Positions 23,222 to 30,881 of a stretch of 44,076 nt of DNA are shown here, piece after piece. The notes under the pieces were generated by a model that was not told the origin of the DNA, made no database searches, and worked only from the letters and a program-made list of their open reading frames with translations. The position numbers were made by a program, and so were the translations under genes. The stretch is from JACDAN01 sp046714355 (GTDB taxonomy: Bacteria > Actinomycetota > Thermoleophilia > Gaiellales > Gaiellaceae). Position 1 is the stretch's first letter. Each line of letters opens with the position of its first letter. The stretch lies in the NCBI GenBank assembly GCA_046714355.1, contig JBKKAR010000080.1, positions 1 through 44,076 of the forward strand. The letters run 5' to 3'.

Positions 23222-24694
23222 ATGGCGGTCGCAACAGAACGCGAGTACCTCCTCTTCATCAACGGCGAGTCGACCGAGCCGGCGGACGGCGGCAGCACCG
23301 AGCTGACCGAGCCGGCGACCGGCGAGCCGCTCGCTCGGGTCGCTTTCGCTTCCGAGCAGGACGTCGATCGGGCGGTCGACGCTGCACGTTCCGCCCTCGA
23401 CGGCGACTGGGGCAGGACGCCGCCGACCGAGCGCTCCCGCCTCCTGCACGCCCTCGCCGACGCGATTCAGGCGAACCGCAAGGAACTGGCGGAGCTCGAG
23501 GTACGGAACGTCGGCAAGGCGATCTCGTCCGTGAAGGCGGAGCTCGCGCAAGGGGTCGAGAACTTCCGGTTCTACGCCTCGGCGATCGGGTCGATCAGCG
23601 GCCGCTCGAATCCGATTGGCGGCTCACTCCTCTTCTACTCGCTGAAGGAGCCGGTCGGCGTGGCCGGCCAGATCGTCCCGTGGAACTACCCGCTGATGAT
23701 GACGACCTGGAAGCTGGCCCCCGCCTTGGCTGCGGGCTGCTCGGTCGTCCTCAAGCCCGATTCGGCGACGCCCTTGACTGCCCTCCGCATGGCGGAGCTC
23801 GCCTCCGAGGTCGGCTTCCCGCCGGGCGCGATCAACGTCGTTCCGGGCGAGGGCAAGACGATCGGCGCGCATCTCGTCAAGCACCCCGGCGTGGACAAGA
23901 TCGCCTTCACAGGCTCGACGGAAACAGGCGCGGAGATCATGCGGCTCGGCTCCGACTCGATCAAGCGCCTGACCCTCGAGCTTGGCGGCAAGAGCCCAAA
24001 CGTCGTCTTCGCCGACGCGAACCTCGACGATGCGATTCCCAGCTCGGTGTGGTCGATCTTCTACTCGGCCGGCCAGAGCTGCGAGGCCCGCTCGCGGGTC
24101 CTGGTCGAGGCGCCGCTCTACGACGAGTTCGTCACCCGCTTCGCCGAGGGCGCGAAGTCGCTGAAGGTCGGCGACCCGCTTCAGCCCGAGACGCAGGTCG
24201 GCTCGCTCGTCTCCCAGGAGCATCGCTCGAAGGTGCACGGCTTCGTCGAGAAAGGAGCCGAAGAGGGCGCCGAGGTCGTGACAGGCGGCGAGCCGGTGGA
24301 CGGAAGCGGCGCCTTCTACCCGCCGACCGTGCTCGCGAAGGTGGACAACTCGATGACCGTCGCGCAGGAGGAGATCTTCGGTCCCGTTGTCACCGTGATC
24401 CCGTTCGAGGACGAGAAGGATGCCGTGCGGATCGCGAACGACTCCCGCTACGGGCTGATGGCGACGGTGTGGACGGGTGATCCTGCCAAGGGCCACCGGC
24501 TGGCGCGTCGGATCAAGGCCGGGACGGTCGGGATCAACATGCCGTACACCGCGTTCCCGGGGATCCCGTTCGGCGGCTACAAACAGTCCGGCTTCGGCAG
24601 GGAGCTCGGGCTCGAAACGCTCGAGCTGTACCTCGAGACGAAGAGCGTGATCGTCTCGACCTCGCCGAAGCCGTTCAACCCCTTCCAGCTCTAG
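23222..24694 (+). CDS. NAD(P)-dependent aldehyde dehydrogenase
   Basis: A 490-aa product of the ALDH superfamily. PWNYPLMMTTWKLAPALAAGC binds the cofactor, FTGSTETGAEIM is the Rossmann turn, LELGGKSPN carries the general-base glutamate and GQSCEARSR the catalytic Cys287. EIFGPVVTVIPFED and GGYKQSGFGRELG are also standard. The overall look is closest to betaine-aldehyde or gamma-aminobutyraldehyde dehydrogenase types, but substrate calls in this family are unreliable. It starts 43 nt after the peptidase-like gene and is followed by an MFS transporter after 3 nt, suggesting uptake or export of a related compound. Confidence 0.93.
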   Translation: MAVATEREYLLFINGESTEPADGGSTELTEPATGEPLARVAFASEQDVDRAVDAARSALDGDWGRTPPTERSRLLHALADAIQANRKELAELEVRNVGKAISSVKAELAQGVENFRFYASAIGSISGRSNPIGGSLLFYSLKEPVGVAGQIVPWNYPLMMTTWKLAPALAAGCSVVLKPDSATPLTALRMAELASEVGFPPGAINVVPGEGKTIGAHLVKHPGVDKIAFTGSTETGAEIMRLGSDSIKRLTLELGGKSPNVVFADANLDDAIPSSVWSIFYSAGQSCEARSRVLVEAPLYDEFVTRFAEGAKSLKVGDPLQPETQVGSLVSQEHRSKVHGFVEKGAEEGAEVVTGGEPVDGSGAFYPPTVLAKVDNSMTVAQEEIFGPVVTVIPFEDEKDAVRIANDSRYGLMATVWTGDPAKGHRLARRIKAGTVGINMPYTAFPGIPFGGYKQSGFGRELGLETLELYLETKSVIVSTSPKPFNPFQL

Positions 24695-24697
24695 CGC

Positions 24698-25855
24698 GTG
24701 CGCTACCGGTGGGCGGTGCTGGCGGCGGGCACCGCTGCCCAGGCCAGCCTGTCGGCCGTCTTCATCGGCCTGCCGGTCCTCGCCCCGGCGCTGAGGGACG
24801 AGTTCGGCCTGACGATCTCCCAGGTCGGCATCGCGTTCGCGTGTCTCTGGGTAGGGCCGATCCTCACGCTGCTCGGCTGGGGTCTGCTCGCAGACCGGTT
24901 TGGAGAGCGGCTCGTACTGGCAGCCGGTCTTGCCGTGTGCGGCCTCCTCGCCGCCGCCGCGGGCTGGGCGAACGACTTCACGACGCTCGTCGCCCTGCTC
25001 TTCCTGGCGAGTGCGACCGGCGCGAGCGTCAACGCGGCGAGCGGGCGCGCCGTCATGCAGTGGTTTCCGGTGGAGGAGCGTGGCTTCGCGCTCGGGATCC
25101 GGCAGACCGCCATCCCGGTCGGTGGAGGGATCGGCGCGTTGACGCTTCCGCTTGCCGAACAGATCGGAGGGTTGGAGGCCGCGTTCGGCTTGTTGGGCGT
25201 GCTCTGTCTCGGAGGAGCCGTTGTCGCCGCGCTCGTCATCCGGGAGCCGCCTGCCCGGGACGCCGGGCTCGACGGCGACGCGGTGCCTTGGACGCTGCGA
25301 GACCGCCGCATCTGGACGCTGTCCGTCGCGAGCGCCCTCTACCTCTTCGCCCAGGTGCCGATCATGTCGTTCGTCGTCCTGTTCCTGCACGACGAGCACG
25401 GCGTCTCCGAGGCCCGGGCCGCGGCCGTGCTCGCCGCGACTCAGATCGGGGCGATTGTCACCCGGATCGGCGCCGGCCGGTTGTCCGATCGCCTCGGGAA
25501 CAGGTTGCGGCCGCTCCGGTGGGTGGGCCTCGCGAGCGCCGCCGGCCTGCTGACCACTGCGCTCGTCGCTCGGAACGGGGTGGAGATCCTGATCGCCGTC
25601 CTGATCGTGGCGGGCGCAATCTCGATGGCCTGGAACGGCCTCTCGTTGACGGCCGCCGCCGAGCTCGCCGGCCGGGCCAGGAGCGGCGCCGCGATCGGCT
25701 TCCAGCAGACGACGCTCAGCGCGATCGGCGTCTTCGTGCCGGTCACGTTCGCGGCGCTCGTCGAGGCGACGTCGTGGCAGATCGCCTTCGCGCTCTCGGC
25801 GCTCGGGCCGCTCGTCGGCTGGGCGATGCTCGGGAGATTGCGCGAGCGGGTATGA
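24698..25855 (+). CDS. MFS transporter
   Basis: A 385-aa inner-membrane protein with about 12 hydrophobic spans. The loop LLADRFGERLVLAAG between spans 2 and 3 is the MFS signature (consensus GxLaDrxGrkxxl), repeated in weaker form as GAGRLSDRLGNRLRPLRWVG between spans 8 and 9. The start is a GTG three bases after the aldehyde dehydrogenase stop; the first residues RYRWAVLAAGTAAQAS enter the first span directly. The substrate is unknown; linkage suggests a metabolite related to the aldehyde dehydrogenase. Another membrane-protein gene follows after 7 nt. Confidence 0.9.
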   Translation: MRYRWAVLAAGTAAQASLSAVFIGLPVLAPALRDEFGLTISQVGIAFACLWVGPILTLLGWGLLADRFGERLVLAAGLAVCGLLAAAAGWANDFTTLVALLFLASATGASVNAASGRAVMQWFPVEERGFALGIRQTAIPVGGGIGALTLPLAEQIGGLEAAFGLLGVLCLGGAVVAALVIREPPARDAGLDGDAVPWTLRDRRIWTLSVASALYLFAQVPIMSFVVLFLHDEHGVSEARAAAVLAATQIGAIVTRIGAGRLSDRLGNRLRPLRWVGLASAAGLLTTALVARNGVEILIAVLIVAGAISMAWNGLSLTAAAELAGRARSGAAIGFQQTTLSAIGVFVPVTFAALVEATSWQIAFALSALGPLVGWAMLGRLRERV

Positions 25856-25862
25856 GCAGAGC

Positions 25863-26468
25863 GTGCGCCTTTATCCGGAGCTGCGCGGTCCGCGATCCCG
25901 CGCGCTGGTCGCCGATCTCGCGTCGATTGCGCTGCTCGTCATCTTCGCGTGGGCCGGCCTGAAGGTCCATGACGCGGTCGATCGGCTCGCCGTCCTCGGC
26001 GAGGGCGTGCAGGCCACGGGCGGAGCCGTCCAGGGCGGGTTCGAATCGGCGGCGGACGCGGTCGACGGCACGCCCATCGTCGGTGGCGACATCGCGGACG
26101 GTCTGCGGTCGGCCGGCGAGGGATCGGGCGGCGAGGTCGTTCAGCTCGGCGAGCAGGGAGAGGACGGAGCCCACGACCTCGCCAACCTGCTCGGGTTCGT
26201 CACCTTCGCGCTGCCCGCGCTCCTGCTGCTGACGCGCTGGTTGCCCGGCCGGATCCAGCAGATCAAGAAGCTTCGGGCGGCGTCGCGGGTCCTGGGCGAC
26301 CAGGGGACGCCGGAGCGACGACGCCTGCTTGCCATGCGAGCCGCGTTCTCGCTGCCCTACGGGCAGCTCCTTGCGTACACGCGAGATCCGCTCGGTGACC
26401 TCGAGGGCGGCCGCTACGACGCGCTCGTAGCAGCCGCCCTGGAGGACGCAGGACTCAAATCCAGCTGA
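25863..26468 (+). CDS. Membrane protein of unknown function
   Basis: A 201-aa product from a GTG at 25863. It has one membrane span near residues 18-37 (LVADLASIALLVIFAWAGL), a ~75-residue Gly/Ala/Asp-rich region likely outside the membrane (GGAVQGGFESAADAVDG), a second span near 112-132 (LLGFVTFALPALLLLTRWL), and a basic cytoplasmic tail (QQIKKLRAASRVLGD). I do not recognise the family. It follows the MFS gene by 7 nt and its end overlaps the convergent permease gene by 14 nt, so no terminator separates them. Confidence 0.72.
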   Translation: MRLYPELRGPRSRALVADLASIALLVIFAWAGLKVHDAVDRLAVLGEGVQATGGAVQGGFESAADAVDGTPIVGGDIADGLRSAGEGSGGEVVQLGEQGEDGAHDLANLLGFVTFALPALLLLTRWLPGRIQQIKKLRAASRVLGDQGTPERRRLLAMRAAFSLPYGQLLAYTRDPLGDLEGGRYDALVAAALEDAGLKSS

Positions 26469-27972
26469 ACTCCTGCTGCATGATCGGGATCGCGAAATAG
26501 ATCGCGAACGCGATCGCCGCAGCCCACATGAGCGGGTGCACCATCGCCCAGGCGCCCTGGAAGACGCGGACGAGGACGTAGACGATGAACCCTGCCGCGA
26601 TGCCGTCCGTGATCGAGAACGAGAACGGCATCAGCATGATCATGATCGCGGCCGAGAAGCCGAGCGCCAGGTCGTGGAAGTTGATTCCGGCGACATAGCG
26701 GTGAGCCCCTGTCGTCGCCGCGGGCTGCCCCGTCGTTGGGGTCGTTGCCGGCATTCCGCCGGTCTCCGCCCTCTCGGCCTCCTCCTCGACCTCGGTGAGG
26801 ACGCTGATCATCAGCCAGGCCACGATCAGCAGCGCGGGCGCCGTCGCTTGCGGCGGCACCATGCCGATCAGCGGCGCGATGAACATGAACGGGAAGAACA
26901 GCGAGCCGGTGACGACGCTCACCCAGCCGGTGCGCCCGCCGACGGCGACGCCGGACGCGGATTCGATGTAGGTCGTGGCCGACGACGCGGAGACGGCTCC
27001 ACCCGCCGCCGCCGCCACCGAGTCGACGAGCAGCGGCTTCCGGATCTCCGGTATGTCGCCGTGTTCGTCCACGTATCCCGCCTGCTTGCCGACGCCGACC
27101 AGGGTTCCCATCGTGTCGAAGAAGTCGGCGAGGAAGAGCGAGAACGCGAAGGCGAGGGCTGCGATGAACGGCAAGGTCGTGAACGCGCCGAAGCTGAACT
27201 CGCCGACGAGGCTGAAGTTCGGCGCGTCGAAGATGTCGTCCGGCCAGCGGGCGTAGCCGAGGTTCCGTGGATACACGTCCGCTGCGTAGTTGACGATCGT
27301 CGCGAAGACGGTCGTGAGGATGATTCCGACGAACAGGTCGCCCGGGAAGCCGGCAGCACGCAGCCCGAGCGTGATGACGATCCCGACGATCGTGATGATC
27401 ACAGGCCAGGTCGTGAACTCCGCGAGGTCGACGGGCGTGCCCGCTCCGCGGATCACGAGGCCCGAGTTGGTCAGCCCGATGAAGGCGATGAAGAGGCCGA
27501 TGCCGATCGCGATCGCCTTCTTCAGCTCCAGCGGGATCGCCCTCATGATTGCCTCGCGCAGACCGATGAGGACGAGGAGCGTGATGGCGAGGCCCTCGAC
27601 GACGACCAGGCCCATCGCCTCTGGGAAGCTCAGCTGCTCGTTCGCGACGAGCGTGAAGGCGACGATGGCATTGAGGCCGAGGCCCGGCGCGATCGCGTAG
27701 GCCATGTTCGTGTAGAGGCCCATGATGATCGTCATCACCCCGGCGACGAGACACGTCGAGGTGAGGACGGCGTCGAAGGGCAGGCCGGCCTCCTCGAGCC
27801 CTTCGATCCCCGCGAAGCCCAGGATCGCCGGGTTCACGAAGATGATGTAGGACATGACGATGAAGGTCGTCATCCCTGCGACGGTGTCGCGCGCCGGCGT
27901 GGTGCCGTTTTCCGTGAAGCGGAATCGGCGACCGAACGCGGAGCGCTCGAACGTCGCGGCGAAATCGCTCAT
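26455..27972 (-). CDS. NCS2-family purine permease (AzgA/PbuG-like)
   Basis: A 505-aa permease that most likely imports adenine, guanine or hypoxanthine. The start FRFTENGTTPARDTVAGMTTFIVMSYI is the hallmark of the AzgA branch of NCS2; NMAYAIAPGLGLNAIVAF and GLFIAFIGLTNSGLV are conserved spans. A hydrophilic insert (EEEAERAETGGMPATTPTTG, about residues 395-425) before the last spans lengthens it beyond the usual ~440-480. It opens the purine region, and divergent from it after only 30 nt is the amidohydrolase gene. AAGGAAGG precedes the ATG. Functional fit with adenine deaminase and xanthine dehydrogenase downstream is strong. Confidence 0.92.
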   Translation of the reverse strand: MSDFAATFERSAFGRRFRFTENGTTPARDTVAGMTTFIVMSYIIFVNPAILGFAGIEGLEEAGLPFDAVLTSTCLVAGVMTIIMGLYTNMAYAIAPGLGLNAIVAFTLVANEQLSFPEAMGLVVVEGLAITLLVLIGLREAIMRAIPLELKKAIAIGIGLFIAFIGLTNSGLVIRGAGTPVDLAEFTTWPVIITIVGIVITLGLRAAGFPGDLFVGIILTTVFATIVNYAADVYPRNLGYARWPDDIFDAPNFSLVGEFSFGAFTTLPFIAALAFAFSLFLADFFDTMGTLVGVGKQAGYVDEHGDIPEIRKPLLVDSVAAAAGGAVSASSATTYIESASGVAVGGRTGWVSVVTGSLFFPFMFIAPLIGMVPPQATAPALLIVAWLMISVLTEVEEEAERAETGGMPATTPTTGQPAATTGAHRYVAGINFHDLALGFSAAIMIMLMPFSFSITDGIAAGFIVYVLVRVFQGAWAMVHPLMWAAAIAFAIYFAIPIMQQEFSWI

Positions 27973-28002
27973 TACAACCTTCCTTTCCGCAGGTCTGTGC
28001 TG

Positions 28003-29055
28003 ATGCCGATGACGACTCTAGAACGGCGGCTGGACGATGTTTTCCACATCGGGAACGGCGAGGGTGCAAATCGGGTCGGCGGGACCCCTGAGGAGGACGA
28101 GGCGTGTCGCCTCGCCGTCGGGTGGATGGCGGAGGCTGGGCTCGAGGTCGAGGTGGACGGCCGGGGCAACATCGTGGGCCGGCTGATCGGCGAGCGGCAG
28201 GATCTTCCGGAGGTCTGGACCGGCTCACACCTCGACTCGGTTCCGGTCGGCGGCAAGTTCGACGGCGCACTCGGCGTGATCGCGGGGCTGGAGGCGGTGG
28301 TGACCGTCGGGCCGTCCGAACGGACGCTCGGGGTGGTCGTCTTCCGCGACGAGGAGACCGGCTGTCACGGCAGCAGGTGGCGCGTTCGGAACGTTGCGCC
28401 GCTGCCCGGCGCCTATGTCGAGCTCCATGTCGAGCAGGGGCCGAAGTTGGTGCGCGCAGGCGCTCCGCTCGGTGTCGTGACGTCGATCGCGGGCATCGTC
28501 CGGGCCGGCAAGGAGTTCGGCGGCAAGGCCGACCACGCAGGGACGACGCCGATGGACGCCCGGAGCGACGCCCTGACGGCGGCTGCGGAGTACGTGCTGC
28601 GCGTCCGCGACGTGGCAGCGGGGATCGACGGCGCGGTCGCAACCGTCGGACAGCTCGAAGTTCAGCCTGGCGCCGTGAACGTCGTCCCCGAGCGGGTGCA
28701 GCTGTCGGTCGACGCGCGGGCTCCGGATCAGGAGCGGCTCGACCGGCTCGTCGCCGAGCTTGGCCTCGAGGACGCGCACTACGTGATCCCGTCGGTGGCG
28801 CTGTCGGAGCGCGTTCAGGGTGTCTTGCGTGACGAGGTCGAGGGTGTGGGTGCGCTCTTGGTGGAGCTGCCTTCCGGGGCGGGCCACGACGCGGGCGTCC
28901 TGGCGGCCGCGGGAGTCGAAGCCGGGATGCTCTTCGTCCGAAGCCTGAACGGCGGCGCGAGCCACTCGCCGGACGAGCACTCGAGCGACGAGGACGTCGC
29001 ACTCGCGGTTGATGTTCTGACCGCGACGCTACGCCGACTGGCCTCTACGAGATAG
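28003..29055 (+). CDS. M20-family amidohydrolase, allantoate amidohydrolase/N-carbamoyl-amino-acid hydrolase type
   Basis: A 350-aa metal-dependent hydrolase. Zinc-binding blocks are GSHLDSVPVGGKFDGALGV and DEETGCHGS, with ELHVEQGPKL, DHAGTTPMDAR, SGAGHDAGVLA and ASHSPDEHS completing the family pattern. In the purine context it probably removes ammonia from allantoate or cleaves an N-carbamoyl group, but hydantoinase-type N-carbamoylases look alike. It is shorter than the usual ~410 aa: the segment between the metal-ligand EE and ELHxEQG is only about 30 residues, so most of the usual lid-side insertion is missing. Start is the ATG at 28003 or 28009; neither has a strong Shine-Dalgarno. Its last 11 bases overlap a convergent frame. 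Confidence 0.85.
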   Translation: MPMTTLERRLDDVFHIGNGEGANRVGGTPEEDEACRLAVGWMAEAGLEVEVDGRGNIVGRLIGERQDLPEVWTGSHLDSVPVGGKFDGALGVIAGLEAVVTVGPSERTLGVVVFRDEETGCHGSRWRVRNVAPLPGAYVELHVEQGPKLVRAGAPLGVVTSIAGIVRAGKEFGGKADHAGTTPMDARSDALTAAAEYVLRVRDVAAGIDGAVATVGQLEVQPGAVNVVPERVQLSVDARAPDQERLDRLVAELGLEDAHYVIPSVALSERVQGVLRDEVEGVGALLVELPSGAGHDAGVLAAAGVEAGMLFVRSLNGGASHSPDEHSSDEDVALAVDVLTATLRRLASTR

Positions 29056-29604
29056 GCGGCTCGCCAGACCGTTGGATCTTGGAAAGCAGTCCGTCGAGGC
29101 GCTCTCGCGTGACGTCGCGATGTTCGTCCGGCATGAGGTCAACACGCCGCTCCAACTCATCGACCTCGACTAAACGTTCGCGAATGGCCGTCTCAGCGAA
29201 CTCATAGTCATGTGCGCGGCCCGCCGCCATCTTCGCCAATACGAGATCGTGAGTTTCTAGACACCACGCCACCGCCGCACGTTTCCTCTGCCCTGTTCCG
29301 GAACTTCGACGCGGACGAGGCGGTCCTGCCATCCCGTCGGCGCCTTATTGGTTTCGGGCCCGACGCCTTGCGCGTAATAGCCGTACGTTTCGTGAAAGCG
29401 CGAGCCGTCGCCAAGCGATCCGTCGATATCGGGACTGCGCTCGGGTTTCGTAAGCGGGTAGACGTCTAGCTCCAAGGACGTCAATAGCGAACCAGGAGCG
29501 TTGGGGTGGGAGCCCAGGACGGCCTGGCTTCCAATAACCACGACCTCGTCATCGACCACGTCTGCCGCGGCCCGGATCACATGCTCAAAGTCCGCGCGTT
29601 TCAT
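29045..29604 (-). pseudogene. Nucleotidyltransferase-like (DUF6036/MNT-type) gene with a frameshift
   Basis: Two frames join into one protein. The first (from 29604, 115 aa) reads FEHVIRAAADVVDDEVVVIGSQAVLG, then TSLELDVYPL: the GS motif and the E/D-x-D motif of minimal nucleotidyltransferases. It ends prematurely after RVEVPEQGRGNV. The second frame (to 29045) continues with VAWCLETHDLVLAKMAAGR and a helical end, as expected for the rest of the fold. One missing G in the GCGGCGG run near 29275 would restore about 186 aa. Thus it is a recent pseudogene, an assembly error, or less likely a programmed shift. It overlaps the HTH gene start-to-stop as ATGA, like an antitoxin-toxin pair. GC content is visibly lower than in the neighbours. 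Confidence 0.65.
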
Positions 29605-30317
29605 CCGAAGCGCTGCTCGACCGCCTCGTGCAGCTGGCGTCGCTCGTGTTCACTAAGGGTTCCAGCGAACGGCGAGGTCTGTCGAAGTTCGCGGGCGCGT
29701 TCGGTATCGGCGCTTATCGCTTTCGCGATCCGATGCAGAGGCATTGAGAGGACGCGCTTCCACTCGGCGGCCCATGAAGGGTGAATTCGCTCATCTCGAA
29801 TCCACCGTTCAAGACGTCTGCGTGCCTTTTCGACCACGTCTGGATCAAGGCGCTCCGCTACCAATCGGTGATATGCGAGCGAATGCACGTCAGCTGCGCG
29901 ATGAGTCCTCTTTCGTCGTCGAGGAATCAGTCGGTCGAGGTCGACCGACTCCCTCGCTCGGCGCCGGCGTTCGTTGATTACACGCGCGAGAGGCCGCCCG
30001 CCGCCGACTTTCCTCCGAACCTCCTCAACTTCTTCAAGTAGCCCGATGAGCTCGGGTAGCGGGATCTCACGACGACCCTCCCGTGTGGTGACAGTCGCAA
30101 TCTCTTCCTTCTCAAGCCATCGATGAAGAGCCGGTTGGCTAATACCAAGTAAGCGGGCAGCGGCGGCAGGTTGCACAGTAGGACCCACGGCGTGTTCGAG
30201 AAACTCGCGAGTGGACGCGATCTCGTCGCGGACGAGCGCATCCGCTCGGCGCTCGGTCTGCCGCAGGCGGACAATCTCCTTTATGGTGCTGTCGAGGTCA
30301 TTCTCCAGCGTTGGCAT
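29601..30317 (-). CDS. HTH DNA-binding protein, probable regulator/antitoxin partner
   Basis: A 238-aa product. Residues 1-45 are a charged helix (IKEIVRLRQTERRADALV). A helix-turn-helix of the excisionase/MerR type follows, TVQPAAAARLLGISQPALHRWLEKEEI (about 47-73), with a short wing (TVTTREGRREIPLPELIGLLEE). The C-terminal 130 residues are basic and helical, with pairs of Arg/Trp (RLERWIRDERIHPSWAAEW). It is the first gene of a two-gene unit with the nucleotidyltransferase-like gene (ATGA overlap), and an array of TTAACTT palindromes lies 16-61 nt upstream of its start, fitting autoregulation. A TACAAT box sits only 7 nt before the ATG, so the transcript may be leaderless. Confidence 0.75.
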   Translation of the reverse strand: MPTLENDLDSTIKEIVRLRQTERRADALVRDEIASTREFLEHAVGPTVQPAAAARLLGISQPALHRWLEKEEIATVTTREGRREIPLPELIGLLEEVEEVRRKVGGGRPLARVINERRRRARESVDLDRLIPRRRKRTHRAADVHSLAYHRLVAERLDPDVVEKARRRLERWIRDERIHPSWAAEWKRVLSMPLHRIAKAISADTERARELRQTSPFAGTLSEHERRQLHEAVEQRFG

Positions 30318-30332
30318 AAGACAGATTGTAGC

Positions 30333-30378
30333 AATAAGTTAAGTAGTAGAGCTTTTTGACTTAACTTATTAAGTTAAG
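30333..30378. promoter_or_regulatory. AT-rich operator array of TTAACTT palindromes
   Basis: AATAAGTTAAGT (30333-30344) and ACTTAACTTATT (30359-30370) form a perfect 12-bp inverted repeat. Overlapping this, CTTAACTT-ATT-AAGTTAAG (30360-30378) is a perfect 19-base palindrome. A further half-site CTTAACTC lies at 30395-30402. The 147-nt gap 30318-30464 is the most AT-rich stretch of the window and holds no gene. The array is placed directly upstream of the HTH gene's promoter (TACAAT, minus strand, 30325-30330), as expected for a dimeric repressor binding co-operatively. Confidence 0.7.
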
Positions 30379-30464
30379 GGAAAGTGGTAAGTGCCTTAAC
30401 TCACTGTCTAGATAAGTCTATTAGTCAAGGCTCGACTGGCAACGCAACGGCCAAAGAGACAGAC

Positions 30465-30872
30465 CTAGCGCTCGCGGAACGAGATCGGCTGCGCGCCCTC
30501 CCAGAGGGTGAGCTTGCCTAGGGCGGGGAGGTTCTCGGCCCCCTCGACGAGGGTGGCGAAGTGGTTGGCCCACAGCTGGCCCGCCTTGCTCGCGAAGTTG
30601 CAGTAGCCGTAGGGGAAGAGGAGCTCGGTCTCGCTCACCGGGCCCGGGTAGAGCGCGATCTCGCCCGGGTGCGGGTAGCTCGTTGCATTCTCCGGGCCGA
30701 TGCCGAGGTCGCGGTCGCCCCAGGGGATCCAGTTCGACTCGCCGCTCCACCGGCAGTGAATGATTCGGTCGTCGAGCGGGAGCATGCGGCGGAACGCCTC
30801 CACCGTCTCGGGAGCCAGCTCCTCCTCGAAGCGCGCGACGAATGTGAACGGGCCGGCCTGGATCTCGAGCAC
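30465..30872 (-). CDS. DUF3830 (cyclophilin-like) family protein
   Basis: A 135-aa product matching the DUF3830 pattern: an N-terminal strand set (MLEIQAGPFTFVARFEEELAP), then HCRWSGESNWIPWGD and SYPHPGEIALYPG, and GYCNFASKAGQLWANHFATL. The fold is cyclophilin-like and resembles the TRAP/cyclophilin-type proteins found with purine and amide degradation genes. The biochemical role is unknown; its position as last gene of the urate operon, 9 nt after puuD, suggests a part in that pathway. The start is a GTG at 30872. Confidence 0.8.
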   Translation of the reverse strand: MLEIQAGPFTFVARFEEELAPETVEAFRRMLPLDDRIIHCRWSGESNWIPWGDRDLGIGPENATSYPHPGEIALYPGPVSETELLFPYGYCNFASKAGQLWANHFATLVEGAENLPALGKLTLWEGAQPISFRER

Positions 30873-30881
30873 GGCGGGAAC

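Noticed and set aside
29267..29290. Programmed frameshift in the nucleotidyltransferase-like gene
   Set aside because: There is no slippery heptamer or downstream hairpin of the usual kind; a simple one-base loss is more likely.
29045..29332. A separate 95-aa gene starting with MAGPPRPRR
   Set aside because: The first ~20 residues are noise, while the rest continues the nucleotidyltransferase-like protein; it is the second half of a frameshifted gene.
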